A DNA stretch of 64,000 nucleotides from Adenophora triphylla var. japonica (GCA_022495995.1 JAFEMH010001453.1:372001-436000); one strand, 5' to 3'. Positions 32,504-44,667 are shown, counted from the first letter of the stretch. Notes: generated by a model not told the origin, from the sequence alone. Program-made: numbers and translations.

Positions 32504-33749
32504 CGTAAGTACCCCAATCTAGACCGCTCTCCATTCGAGCACGCAGAAAGGACACCGAGGGTACACTTCCCCGCGATCCCGAAGTCCCAAGGCTTCCGAG
32601 GACCAAACGAACTAAGCCAAACCAAGGAAGGACCTTTCAGGCATTTAAAAAATTTAAAGTCTTCTGCAAGAATGGCACAAAAGTCAAAAAGACTGACATA
32701 TTAAAGTCAGAGCCGTGCAGATCTCTTTGTTGCATGGTTTGTCCGTACAGACCACCTTGTTAACACGTCACATGACACAAAAGTCAAGAAGTCTGATTGA
32801 TTAAAGTCAGAACCGTGCAGACAAAATGAGTGATTAATGTCTAGTCCGTGTGGACCACTTTGTCCAGACTCACCCTATAAATACTGGCCTCCTGCAGCAG
32901 CTTCATTTTCATAACAAAAACATCAATAAACATCACAAATATCATCCCCCTCTCATTCCAAGCCATTTCGAGCCGTTCTGGTCCATCCCGGTCAAATCCT
33001 GACACAAAATAACCCCCATTCATCCTCAATCAATCCCCATTGATCCACACTCACTCATAAACACCAACAACGACTCAAAAATGGCAAAAATCCGCGAGTT
33101 CAGCAAGAGCGAAATGAGAGTTAATTAGGGGAGGTTCTGCCCAAGTGAGCAGAATTTCTCTCCTCTTTAAACCACCACAAATCAACCACATTCCCCCGAG
33201 GAAGATAGAAAGAAATCAACATTGGTGAGATCTCCTTCCGAACCCCAAATAAACTGCTTTAATTTCCGAGTCTTTAAATATTACTTTATAAATGCATCGT
33301 TTATAACGTAATCTTTACTCACTACATATAGACCCAAACCATCTAAATGATCCTAAAAGATCTTTCATGCACAATGTGCACAAAAATGGAGGTATGACGG
33401 GGATAGTGGTTTATTCCTGTTCTGTGTATTATCCTTTCATTTAGATATATTTTATTTTTAAAAACAAACACATACACACACACACACAATTTTCAAAGAA
33501 GGGTTTAGAAAGACTCATAAATATGAGGCGTTTCGGGTGAGTACAAAAATCTCTTCCAGAGGCGTAACCTAACCTCCGAACTCAAAATCTCATCACACAA
33601 CAAAAAAACCTTTTTTTCAATATTTTGGGCATAATCAAAACGGCTTGGGGACCCTCTCTTTTCAAAGAAACTCATTTGTCCCATCTTTGAAATAAAAGCT
33701 GCCCAAGCCTCCCTCGCGGGGGCGGGCGCCGCCGGATCGGATAATTTCA
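32504..33749 (+). repeat. 3' LTR of a second Tat-type element, unit 1
   Basis: Starts after gtcgccgagggcttc at (t)gtaagtacccc; in units 2 and 3 the junction reads gccgaggggcttctgtaag. A TATA box tataaatac is at 32876, preceded by repeated ccgtg(c/t)(a/g)gac motifs (32713, 32744, 32813, 32845). The end is set at a CA near 33749 but is uncertain. A (CA)n run lies at 33469-33487. The matching 5' LTR is not in the window. Confidence 0.65.
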
Positions 33750-33866
33750 ATTATTGTTCTGAAAAATGATGCTCCCTGTCCTATTTTTATGTAAGACGTT
33801 CTCAAGTCAACTTGAGATTGGTTCCGGCCTTAATTTTTAAACATGACGCGAAATCGCTATTAATAC

Positions 33867-34715
33867 TAGGGGTGGACATGGTTCGGTTTGGTTCGGTTTG
33901 GAAGGAATTTGGAGACCAAACCGCTAGTACTCGATTTGGGAAAATCCCAAACCAAACCGAACCATAGAAAATTTCAAACCAAACCAAACCAAACCACCTC
34001 GGTTTGGTTCGGTTCGGTCTCAAACCACGGTTTCATAAACGGTTCAAACCGTAGTCCGAACTGCGATCTAGACTGCTATCCGAACTACAAACATGTCCAA
34101 CTAAAAGCGTTGCTCTTTACATATTTTTTTTTATCAAACTAGCAATCATATATATTAAACATAAAACACAAATACTACTATCCAAATAGGAATGAGTTTT
34201 AGTAAACTGAAAGTTCATTGTTCTAACAAGTACAACAAAAGAAATCATCTCAAAACAAAGGGATTTGGGAGGACTTTGAAAGGAAGGGATCTGATGAAGT
34301 TTTTTGGTGATAGAGAGAGAAAGAAGAGAGAAGAGAGAAACAAACTGAGAAAGAAGATATGAAAAATGAGGAGGCAGTTTGAGTTAAGGAGTTTCAATCT
34401 AGGGTTTTTTAAATCAGTGGTTGTGATTCATCTTTAATTTTTAATGAACGGCTAGGATTTCGGTTCAAGAATTTCATGGTTCGGTTCCGTGGTTTGATTT
34501 CACGGTTCTAAACCGCGATTCGGTCTGAATCGGTTTGGTTTGGTTCGGTTTGGTTCGGTTTTGAGGTTCCAGGATCGCGAGCTGAACCGAACCACACGGT
34601 TTATTAAATTTTCAAACCAAGCTAAACCATTTATAGAAAAAAACCAAACCAAACTGCGTGGTTTGGTTCGGTTCGGTCTCAAACCGCGGTTTGAACCGAA
34701 CCATGTCCACCCCTA
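33867..34715. mobile_element. 849-bp hAT-type element (TAGGGGTGGACATGG), unit 1
   Basis: Long inverted ends: taggggtggacatggttcgg at the left and its reverse complement at the right, flanked by perfect 8-bp duplications attaatac (33859-33866, 34716-34723). Subterminal zones are packed with ggttcggtttggttcgg in both orientations. No transposase. Short ORFs such as 33802-34023 come from these repeats. Confidence 0.93.
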
Positions 34716-35056
34716 ATTAATACTAATAGTTGTCTAGATCAGTATTATCTGTGGATGCTATTGTAGCACCAGGTTGCCTTATATTTATCAGTTTTTGATT
34801 TATCCATAATACACCTTTCAAATCAAGTCAACTTCTTATAGATCGATTCCAATTTTTTCCATAGAGATCACATGTGCTGCAGAATATTATTAATGGAAAT
34901 CTAATCAAAGTCCATGGACAGGCTTTGAGGAGATTAAAGAACTAGAAACTGTTGGCAAAATTAATTGCTCATATAATTCATTATATATCTTCCCATGACT
35001 TTTAAATCTTGGTGAATCAATCAGTGTACTCATCTTCGAAATAGAAATCAGTCAGA
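34716..35056 (+). promoter_or_regulatory. upstream region of the SABATH relic, unit 1
   Basis: No coding sequence. tccataatacacctttcaaatc at 34803 resembles 8815-8840 elsewhere in the window. AT-rich ttcattatatatcttccc at 34977 is a possible TATA region 75 bases before the ATG. Confidence 0.4.
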
Positions 35057-36307
35057 ATGACAGAAGCCTTTCCGATGATTGGCGAAGATGGTAGCAAAAG
35101 TTACGCAAAGAACTCCACTTATCAGGTACTCCAAGTTTTTGTGCATAAGAGTTTGACTTACTTGCCGATTCATGTGTATATATTTTGCAGAGAGCAAGTT
35201 CTGATGCAGTAAAGGGGATGATAGACGGGCAATTGCTAACAGTTTTGACGTATCAAAGTTTGTTTCGGCTAACAAAACAATCAAAATTGCAGATTTTGGA
35301 TATTCGGTTGGACCAAATACATTCTTTGCTATGGAAAATGTGTTAGATTCAATAGATAAAAAGTGTCGACAAGTGTCTGAAGATGTTGAATACCAAGTGT
35401 TCTTCAATGACCATTCTTCCAATGACTTCAATACCCTTTTCACCTCCCTCCCTCCTGATAGGAAATATTACGTTGCTGGAGTCCCGGGCTCATTCTATGA
35501 TCGACTGTTTCCAACCTCTTCTGTTCATTTCATGTAATCCTCGTGTTCACTAAATTGGATCTCGAAGATCCCAAGAGAGTTGGTTGACCAGAACTCACCA
35601 GCTTGGAACAAGGGGAGGATCCACTATGGAAGTGCCTCGGATGAAGTGGCTAATGCTTATGCAGCTCAGTTTGCAAAAGACATGGAGATGTTCTTAAATG
35701 CCAGAGCTAAAGAAATGGTGACCGGAGGCCTGATGGTCCATAGATCTGATATCCCAACGATAGGGGTGACTTATTTACTTACATCCATTCTCACGGATAT
35801 GGTTAATTCGGTGAGGAATTGTCATTTAGTTTTGCAAGTATAAATTGACCGGTGCATTTAGGAACAGTTTTTTTTTTTTTTTCAAAAATGATATTCATTT
35901 TGGGACAAATTTTTTTCCATAATTGACATTAGGGACGGGGGAGTAGTAGTTAGGAAATACTTATGCTATTTGTATCTAACTAACCTTATTTTCTGCAGGG
36001 GACAATCAGGGAAGCTCAGCTAGACTCCTTCAACTTGCCATTGTATTTTCCAACAGTTAAGGAGATTGAAGAGGTGGTAAGAAAAACTGGGTGTTTTAGG
36101 ATTACAACTAGTGAGATCAATACTCCAAATGTACACATTCCTATGGAGGGGGTACTGATGCATTTTAGATCTGCCACTGAACAAGTTTTCGTCGAGGATT
36201 TTGGACATGAACTTGTTGAAGTCCTGTTTGAACGAGCTCGGAAAAATATTTCAGAAATTTTCAGAGTAACAGCACGACAATTATTTGTTGTTCTAAAACG
36301 CGATTGA
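35057..36307 (+). pseudogene. SABATH-family carboxyl methyltransferase, unit 1
   Basis: Three exons with canonical sites: 35057-35125 (MTEAFPMIGEDGSKSYAKNS, donor CAG|GTACTC), 35191-35810 and 35999-36307. Exon 2 has the SAM-binding block KIADFGYSVGPNTFFAM, then VEYQVFFNDHSSNDFNTLF, YVAGVPGSFYDRLFP and NSPAWNKGRIHYG; exon 3 ends MHFRSATEQVF...FVVLKRD. SABATH enzymes move a methyl group from S-adenosylmethionine to carboxyls of small acids such as salicylate, jasmonate, indole acetate or loganate; the substrate here cannot be told. Lesions: loss of one base near 35226 (gacgggc) and TAA at 35535. The first coincides with a CAG-like site and could be a sequencing error. Otherwise length and intron positions are normal for the family. 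Confidence 0.9.
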
Positions 36308-36828
36308 CTCAAGTTTTTCAGTTTCGTTATCATGGCTGAACAGTATAAACCGAGATACGATCATGGGCTTGTCCATGTCAGGCCCACAAGTTCACCTTGG
36401 GCATTTTTGCGTTGAGGTTGAGGTTTGGCCAAATCTTTGTAAATTCCAGTTTTTTGGAATGGTGAGGATTTGGAGTGGGAAGTTTTGTTGCCATGTTGCT
36501 AAGATCTTTTAAATTCCTTACATTTTCTATAATTTCTAGCAAAGGAAGCAAATTCATATGTTTCCTCAAAAGTCATGCAATGATTGACATTGGTTTTGGT
36601 TTGATGAGATCGAAAGGCTATGGGAGATTCATTGGCAGATTGGTTGTTAAACATGGAAGAGCCCGAAAAGATCTCAGTCTGAGCTGGCAGAGATAAGTTT
36701 TTAAATTGGTTTTGAACTCCATAACCAGAGACCATTCCGACTAGTCGTGGGTTCTTTGTTTCAGGTCAAAAGCTAGGAGATCAGTCTTGCTGCTGGACGG
36801 AGATTGATACATCACGTTTCTGCAACAT
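36308..36828. other. unassigned spacer, unit 1
   Basis: Open 60-80-codon frames on both strands (36475-36696 plus; 36499-36735 minus) have no recognised motif. The stretch joins the SABATH relic to the truncated copia element. Confidence 0.4.
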
Positions 36829-37864
36829 CATACTTGATTGAATTTTAAGTATTATTGACACGAAGCTTGCTTGAGCCCATAAATGGATTTCTTAAGTTAC
36901 AAACTAATTGATTAGTTTGATCTAAATTAGTCACCATTTCTGGTTTCTTCATATAGATAGTTCCCTCAATGTCTCCATTGAGAAAAGCTGTCTTTACATC
37001 CATTTGATGAAGCTCAAGATCAAAATGTGCTACAAGTATCATAATGATTCTAAAAGAGTTTTTAGAAGATACCGGAGAAAATGTTTCTTTATAATAAATG
37101 TCTTCTTTTTTAGTGAATCATTTAGCAACAAGACGAGCTTTATATCTTTCCACATTACCTTGTGAATCCCTTTTGGTCTTAAAGATCCATTTATATCCGA
37201 TAGGTTTCACATTTTTAGGTAATGGAACAAGATCCCAAACGTTGTTGTCTTTCATGAATTTTAACTCTTCATTTATGGCATCGATCCATTTATGAAAATT
37301 TGGATTATTAATGGCTTCATGGAAGGTGAGCGGTTCATCTCCCACTAAGTCTAAGTGTTCCTCATTCTCGGCAATATACACATCATAATCAGCCGAATTG
37401 CACTCCATCTTACTCTATTAGATATCCTTAATGGCACCAGTTCTTCTTGATTTTGAGGTTGTTGAATTTGATCCTCATTAACAACATTTTCATGTTGTTC
37501 GATATTATAGGAGGTTCTATATAGTTTTGAATTATATGTTCTTGTTGAATTTCACGTACAAGTACTTGATTTCCAATAGGAACTATGGAAAGATTTATAG
37601 AAATGAATTCCTCTTCCTCTTCAAATTCAAAACTATTCCTAATTTTCCTTCCAAATTCAACATCCTAAAAAAACCTAGCATTTCCATTCTCAAAAAAGGT
37701 TCTAGTTTTCGGGTCATAAAATTTATATCCCCTAGATCTCTCAGCATACCCTACAAAGTAACTACTAACGGTCTTAGCGTCAGCTTTGAACTCATTAGGC
37801 CTATAATGCCTTGCTTCTGCTGGACAACACCATACATGAAAATGATTTAGGGACAATTTTTTAT

Positions 37865-38340
37865 CACAAAATCTAGGGAGAAACGCGTTTCTCCATAAGT
37901 TATGGAGAAACGGGTCCCGACATGTCGCGCGACAATGAGCTAGATAGCCAGAAACCTATGAAAGTGATATCCAGAAACCTTCAAATGAATATCCAGAAAC
38001 CTTCAAAATGTTTCTGGATATACATTTGAAGGTTTCGATATCCGTAAACCTTCAATAGCAATTTCGGATATGCCCTAACACATTTCGATATGCACCTAGG
38101 TTTTCGATATGCACCTACCGTTCTGGATATACATTTCACATCCTTCTGGCTATCAAATACAAAGCTTCTGGATATCAACTGCAAAGCTTCTGGCTATCAA
38201 ATGCAAAGCTTCTGGATATCCAGAAGCTTTTGGTCTTGGCCTTGGGTTTTTTTTTCTGGTTATCAAATGTAAAGCTTCTGGCTATGAAAAACACGTTTCT
38301 CCATAGTTATGGAGAAACGCGTTTCTCAACAGACGCACTC
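37865..38340. mobile_element. Mutator-type MITE in copia integrase, unit 1
   Basis: 476 bases with inverted ends around gagaaacgcgtttctccata, flanked by a 9-bp duplication attttttat (37856-37864, 38341-38349), the length typical of Mutator-like elements. Removing the insert and one duplicate rejoins the copia frame at the right residues apart from one missing base. The interior has repeats of cttctggatatc and gctatcaaatgcaaag. Confidence 0.88.
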
Positions 38341-39989
38341 ATTTTTTATTCATCATAATTCATAAGGAGTTTTGTCGGTAGCCTTTGAAGGAGCTCTATT
38401 GAGAATATAAGCAGCGGTTTTTAATGCGTCGCCCTATAATGAGTGAGGTAAAGAAGTACAAAAAATCATACTTCTTAACATATCCTTAAGGGTTCTATCA
38501 CGTCTCTCCGCTACACCATTCATGCTAGGTTTTCCCGCATGGTGTAGTGAGGGAGAATCCCACACTCATCAAGATAGCGAGTAAAAGGACCCGGACGTTG
38601 TTCACTCGAACCATCATTCCGTCCGTAGTATTCACCACCACGATCGGATCTAACGTTCTTAATAGTCTTTCCAAGTTGATTTTCAACTTCTGCCTTAAAA
38701 GACTTGAAAACGTCCAATTATAGAGACTTTTCATGAAGTAAATAAATCTATCCATAACGAGAGTAATCATCTATGAACGTAATGAAATATTGTTGACCAT
38801 TCCATGAAGGGATAGTGAATGGTCCACAAATATTCGTATGAATTAGTTCTAAGATGTTTGTTGCTCTCAAGGATTCTTTCCCTTTAGTGTTTGTAAACAT
38901 TCCTTTAAGGCATTCAATACAAAAGTTTTGATCCGGAATATCAAGTTTGTTTAAGATTCTCTCTGACACAAGCTTATCAATTATCCTTTTGGAGATATGA
39001 CCCAAACGCCTATGCCATAAGGTATAAGAATTTTCGCTTGATAACTTTTGTTTAGTGCCTTTAGTTTGGTTTCATTAATATGAGACTCATTTAATGACTT
39101 GACTGTGTCAAGTAAATAAAGATTATCACTATATGATAAAGTACTAGTACCAACAATTTTGGAATTGAAATAAAGATCACACTTGTTATTACCAAACGAA
39201 CAGGAATAACATTTCTTGTCCAAAAATGTGATTGAGATCAAATTCCGCTTAAAGGATGTTACAATGAATGTATTATTTAATACAAAATAATATCTAGTAC
39301 TTAATAATAATCTAAAGGTCCCTATGCCTATTACTTCAACCAGATTCCCAGCTCTCATATAGATTTATTTCTCATCTTTGCTAGGGCTTCGGTAATTCAG
39401 GCAACCCTGCATAGACATACTTATGTAAGTTGTTGCACCAGAATCCAACCACCATGTATATGTAGGAATTGAAACCAAATTTTCCCGTGTACAAACAAGG
39501 CCAAATGACATACCTTTCTTAACACGCCAAGCATGATAATTAGGGCAGTCGTCGTTCTTCATGTGAGTAGGGTCCTTACAAAAGAAGCACTTCTTAACTT
39601 TTTGATCATTGGATTATCCCTTATGCTTCTTGTTTGCTACCACAATTTCCTTCTCTTTTCTCTTAGTCCCATGAGAAGAGGTGGATGCTAAGTGAGCACT
39701 TTCCGGTTTAAGTTGTTTCATTCTATCTTCCACTTGTGTCACATGTGAAATTAATTCATTAATATTCCACATGCCCTTTTGACAATTATAGGTCACTTCA
39801 AAATGATCAAACTGAGGAGGAAGAGAGATCAAAACCAAGTGCACGAGTAAATATTTCGAAATCTCTAACTTATGTTATTAACACTCTATGAATGAATTAG
39901 AGTGATTAAACATCAAAACATAATGAATTCAACATAAAGTAAAGCAAAATATGCTATCATGAACTCAAACTTATTCAAGAACATGAACA

Positions 39990-40002
39990 GGCTCTGATAC
40001 CA
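39990..40002 (-). other. copia primer binding site (initiator Met tRNA), unit 1
   Basis: On the minus strand TGGTATCAGAGCC, the classic copia primer site, follows the LTR end ...TTTCAACA by two bases. It recurs at 49235-49247 and 62628-62640. Confidence 0.93.
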
Positions 40003-40004
40003 AT

Positions 40005-40490
40005 TGTTGAAACATTTCTATTCCGTTAAGCCCAAGTCGTACTCATGTCTTGAAGAAGTATGAGAAAAGAAATGGAGGCGAAAGCGTAGTATACCCGATG
40101 AATCTATTTGTCTTGATGTTTTGAAGAGAAGAAGAATAAAAAAGGAGGGAGATGAAATCTTCTAAATGATAAATGCCTTCTCTTTTTACTCAGATTTTAT
40201 GGAGAGAGTATATGAAAAATTAAGTAAGTATCTAGGCTGATGGAAGCCTTATCATATATAATATATATAGCAAAACTATTTAGAGGCTTCAGAAAAGGTC
40301 ACGTCAAAGGCCACGTCAGCAATTCAATTTTCAACTCATTTTTATTTCAAGTAAGACTTGATTAAGGGCATTATTGTAATATTATTAGTTAAAGTTAATT
40401 TGCAATTTAAAATAAAAATTCCTCCTTAATTAGAAGTTGATTGATTTAATCAGTTTTAAAATTTTGAAAACTAATGATTACCTAAATTTA
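40005..40490 (-). repeat. 5' LTR of the minus-strand copia element, unit 1
   Basis: The LTR ends (minus strand) in TTTCAACA at 40005. A TATA-like tract, tatatattatatatgat on the minus strand, lies at 40252-40270. Because no second LTR is present, the outer boundary is a guess. Confidence 0.55.
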
Positions 40491-40539
40491 AGCACAATTT
40501 TTGAATAATTCAAACTCTTTAGGTGATAATTGTGGAGAT

Positions 40540-40840
40540 ATAATTATTAGTAATTTTCGAAATTTAAAATAATTAGTAATTTTTGAAATTAAAAATAGAT
40601 ACCAGACTAAATTTCAATTTAACCATAAATTTCAATTTAAAATAATTAGTAATTTTCGAAATTTAAAAGACATGCTTAATAAATTTCAATTGAACCATAA
40701 ATTTCGTATACAGTTTCTAGAAATCGATAGAAATTCGAAATTTAAAATAATTAGTAATTTTTGAAAATTTAAAATAATTAGTAATTTTCGAAATTTAAAA
40801 GAGATGCCTGAATAAATTACAATTTAACGATAAATTTCGT
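40540..40840. repeat. AT-rich repeats (aattagtaattttcgaaattt), unit 1
   Basis: About six copies of taaaataattagtaatttt[c/t]gaaattt interspersed with catttcaatt.aaccataaattt blocks. They may be part of the copia LTR or of separate flanking DNA. Copies recur at 49795-50090 and 63185-63480. Confidence 0.75.
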
Positions 40841-40900
40841 ATACATTTTCTAGAAATCAATAGAAAATCGAATTATATGAAAATAAAAAGTATTATTCAT

Positions 40901-41979
40901 TTAACTTCTATCTAAAATTCAAACTTGGATGGATAAGTGATGATTTTAGATGATATAAGAAATCCTCTTTGATATCATATGATCATTACCTGCTTGAAGA
41001 ATCAGAAAGGAAATAAGTCTCCACTGACCTGGGACAGAAGGAGTATATGATTTGTTATTTTATTTTTATTTATTTTTAGACTGTTGTTAAATTATTAACA
41101 TTATCTAAATATATGTTCATTAATATTTGAGTTTTTTAGATTATACAAATGTATAGATCATCTATGAAAAGAAAAACGCATCTTACTGATGTGGACAACG
41201 ATTCCATTAATTTATCGCAACGATCTTCTCAATGATTACCATTGGCGGATATTTCTAATGGTAATTTTATTATTTACTTTATTATTATTTTAGCATATCC
41301 ATTAATATCATGTGTATAAAATTAAATTATAAGAATGTATGATTTTATATTTATTTTTTTACTATCATTTTAAATGAATTTATTTTTATTTTTAGTGGAC
41401 TTATCATCGGGTAGTCATTTGATTTCACCGAGTAATCATCAAAGTTATATTACGGCTCAAGGTAATATGTTATTGAATTTTGTCAATTTTGAAGTATTTT
41501 CATTATAAAGACAAATTCTAAAAAAAATAAATTATTTATATATATATATATAATGTGATTTTTTTTATATAAATTTGTTAATTAATTTAGATCGAAGATA
41601 ATAATACTTGATATACAGGTATTGGTGTGAACCATACAAATGAAAATCTTACTCCTAATTCAAGTCACGACCGTGGATCTATATGTATGATTTTCTTTGT
41701 TAATTTACAATATTTTTCCTATTTTTTTTATTTTTAATTTCTTCATAATCTTTTATTAAAGAATAATTAATTTTCTTATTCAGCTAAATTTACGAGCATA
41801 GCATCAAGTGTACATAACACTTTCCACGGCACGCTCCTTGAGCCAAAAATTGGATGACCGAGAAAACTATTTCTTCTTCTTTGGATTCTATTACGACAAA
41901 TTTGTTAAAAGACGGTGAGAAAAGAAAAATCGGAGACCAAGAAAGGTAGGGTTCTATTTTGGAATCTTCAAAGATAAAT
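40901..41979 (+). pseudogene. AT-hook gene segment a (degraded duplicate), unit 1
   Basis: Carries exons 1-4 of the AT-hook gene described at 51481-52552, starting with ATG at 41149, but with inactivating changes: CGA to TGA in exon 1 (ctcaatgattacc, 41232) and in the first AT-hook (ggatgaccg, 41851). Single-base losses in A and G runs also shift the frame. It ends abruptly after aaagataaattt, where segment b begins, so it is a ~1.08-kb direct duplicate. Confidence 0.75.
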
Positions 41980-42610
41980 TTAACTTCTATCTAAAATTCA
42001 AACTTGGATGGATAAGTGATGATTTTAGATGATATCAATGAAATCCTCTTTGATATCATATGATCATTACCTCGCTTGAAGAATCGAAAGGAAATAAGTC
42101 TCCACCGAAATTTGGGACGGAGGGAGTATATGATTTGTTATTTTATTTTTATTTATTTTTAGACTGTTGTTAAATTATTAACATTATCTAAATATATGTT
42201 CATTAATATTTGAGTTTTTTTAGATTATACAAATGTATAGATCATCTATGAAAAGAAAACGCATCTTGCGATGTGGACAACGATTCCATTAATTTATCGC
42301 AACGATCTTCTCAACGATTACCATTGGCAGATATTTCTAATGGTAATTTTATTATTTACTTTCTTATTATTTTAGCATATCCATTAATATCATGTGTATA
42401 AAATTAAATTATAAGAATGCATAATTTTATATTTATTTTTTACTATCATTTTAAATGAATTTATTTTTATTTTTAGTGGACTTATCATCGGGTAGTCATT
42501 TGATTTCACCGAGTAATCATCAAAAGTTGTATTACGGCTCAAGGTAATATGTTATTGAATTTTGTCAATTTTGAAGTATTTTCATTATAAAGACAAATTC
42601 TAAAAAAATT

Positions 42611-42645
<35 letters not shown>

Positions 42646-43304
42646 TATATATACATATATATATATATATAATGTGATTTTTTTTATATAAATTTGTTAA
42701 TTAATTTAGATCTAAGATAATAATACTTGATATACAGGTATTGGTGTGAACCATACAAATGAAAATCTTACTCCTTATTCATGTCACGACCGTGGATCTA
42801 TATGTATGATTTTCTTTGTTAATTTACAATATTTTTCCTATTTTATTTTTATTTTTAATTTCTTAATAATCTTTTATTAAAGAATAATTATTTTTCTTAT
42901 TCACTAAATTTACGAGCATAGCATCAAGTGTACATAACACTTTTCACTTCGTGCACGCTCCTTGAGCAAAAAAAAATTGGACGACCGAGAAAAACTATTT
43001 CTTCTTCTTTGAATTCTATTACGACAAATTTGTTAAAAGACGGTGAGAAAAGAAAAATCGGGAGGCCAAGAAAGGTAGCTGCTTCTATTTTGGAATCTTC
43101 AAAGATAAATTTGGATGTTGATGGATTCAGTTCTGCAATTGAAGTTGAATTAATGAAAAACGGTCATATATCCGTAAGTTATATGTTTGATTTATTAGTC
43201 AACTATATATTTTAAAGAGCTAAAATAAATATATTAATCGTTCTCAACATTCTTTTGACATTGTAGGAACAGATAATGTAACAGTAGCAAATAATACAAC
43301 ATTA
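41980..43304 (+). pseudogene. AT-hook gene segment b, unit 1
   Basis: Same exon series as in unit 2, running through exon 4 (KKIGRPRKT and KRKIGRPRKV in an open stretch 42928-43215) and exon 5 to the block junction. Exon 1 has small changes at former CTG sites (cttgcgatg for cttactgatg), and the exon 4 donor reads ccgtaag rather than ctggtaag. These may be sequence errors, since unit 2 is clean at the same places. Confidence 0.75.
42110..42130. repeat. solo Stowaway-like end in segment b
   Basis: tgggacggagggagtata matches the right terminal repeat of Stowaway MITEs (compare 12305-12319). Segment a has the diverged form tgggacagaaggagtata at 41031. No left end is visible. Confidence 0.5.
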
Positions 43305-43771
43305 TTACCTTCCACCTTAGTAATAATTGTCCCATGATCAACAATCCCCCAAGGATGAACGTTGGTTAGTGCACCTTCCGAGGGCCTAACTCAAAGGTTC
43401 TATGGTGTGATCATCAATTAATTCTTTCTCTCCCCTCCTCCTTATGAATGATCCCGTTTTTTCTATCTATTCCTGTAAACACCGCACACAACCAACACCC
43501 CACATGCTAGAAAGACCGATTCGTCGGGCAATAGGAGTGATAACGTTTCTTCTTCTGTTGTAACTTGACCCCCGAACCCAATTAACTGTTTAGCCTTTTT
43601 TCAAAGCTTTGAGCTATATCAAAGTGGCGTGGCGACTCTCAAAATTAAACTAATATTTTAATATGGTTTAAAGCGAGTGTCACTAAATGAACATCCCATT
43701 TCGATCCGACATTATATGATTAATTATTTCAAACTTCCGAATGCGCGTTGCATCGGGACGGGGTATTCACA
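43305..43771 (+). repeat. partial Ogre LTR, unit 2
   Basis: The last 467 bases of the Ogre-like LTR, starting at ttaccttccacc and ending gtattcaca. It lacks the promoter half. It shares tatggtgtgatc and tatgaatgatc with unit 3 against unit 1. Confidence 0.92.
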
Positions 43772-44314
43772 AAAACACGGCACATTTCAAAAAAGACCGT
43801 CACAAAACACGGCGCAGTTCAAAAGTCCGTCACAAAACACGTCACATTCACAAATGTAAGACTGTCACAAAACACGACACATTTCAAAAAAGTCCGTCAC
43901 AAAACACAACACATTGAAAAAGAGTCCGTTCCAACACGACACGTTTTATTTCAAAAAGGCCCCGTTTTCACACGGCACATCCTATCCCAAAAAATCCGTT
44001 CCAAGCAAATTTTTCCGACACCCACAAAAGTTCAATGCTCAACAGTGCATACAAAAAAACACCATCAAAGTACAAGCCATTCAAGCATGCAAAAAACCCA
44101 TTTCAAATGAGACACTTTATTTTCACAAATCAAAGTTAAATTTTCGACAAAAATTACATACCCATGATCCATACACATTCAATTTCAACAATCCATCATC
44201 AGTTTCATAAAATAAGCATGGCAACAACAAAATCCACAAAATGGCAAGAACCAAACCCTAGTTCTAGCATGTTATCAACCAAAGCAAAAATCAAAGACAA
44301 AATTTGATTCTTAC

Positions 44315-44667
44315 CTCCATTTTCGCTTTTCCCTTCGAATTGTGCGTATGCACATCTGGGTATAACTAATTCGAATTAATTGTAGAAGGTTTGTAGATGG
44401 AAAAATTCCTTTATAAATCCAATCTCCTCTCGATGGCTTCTTGGCCCCTTTGGTGAGGATATCACCTATATTCTTTTGCCATATCGAAGGATTAACAAAA
44501 GGAAAGGTTTTCTTGGGTGAATCTTGGCTCAATAATGGCAGTTTCTCCTCTCTCTCTCTCCCCGGCGGCTGAATATTTAAGAAAGATGGTGGAATGACGA
44601 CATTTGCAGTTTGAAACTGCTTTAAATAGTCTGTCTCCCTCTCAGATCCGTGCGGACCACCTTGCAA
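44315..44667 (-). pseudogene. probable PMD 5' exon, unit 2
   Basis: Identical frame to 30932-31284 with the same GTAAGA donor. The downstream PMD exons are not part of the block, so this exon has no partner here. Confidence 0.5.

Larger units (their letters stand above)
36829..40002 (-). pseudogene. pol: minus-strand Ty1/copia element, 3' truncated, unit 1
   Basis: Reading from high to low coordinates: primer site (39990-40002), gag C-terminus (39844-39600, LPPQFDHFEVTYNCQKG), knuckle CFFCKDPTHMKNDDC (one residue longer than usual), protease TWWLDSGATTYIS (39450), pre-integrase, GHISKRIIDKLV, CIECLKGMFTN, integrase FITFIDDYSRYG and NVRSDRGGEYYG, then, after a Mutator MITE, SLNHFHVWCCPAEARHYRPN. 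RT follows: W-D-L-V-P-L-P, KPIGYKWIFKTKRD and HQMDVKTAFLNGDIEGTIYM, where it ends at about 36829. RT catalytic YVDD, RNase H and the 3' LTR are missing. Many stops and frame changes. Confidence 0.9.
29923..43304. repeat. tandem block, unit 1 (13.4 kb)
   Basis: First of three head-to-tail copies. It begins at ttaccttccacc inside the Ogre 3' LTR and ends at acaacatta after the AT-hook gene exon 5. Contents: LTR piece, split minisatellite, PMD 5' exon, minisatellite, Tat LTR, hAT MITE, SABATH relic, minus-strand copia fragment with Mutator MITE, AT-hook gene segments. Confidence 0.93.

Noticed and set aside
33802..34142. Short ORFs rich in Arg-Pro-Asn-Arg-Thr-Lys-Pro
   Set aside because: Translations of the hAT subterminal ggttcggtttgg repeats.
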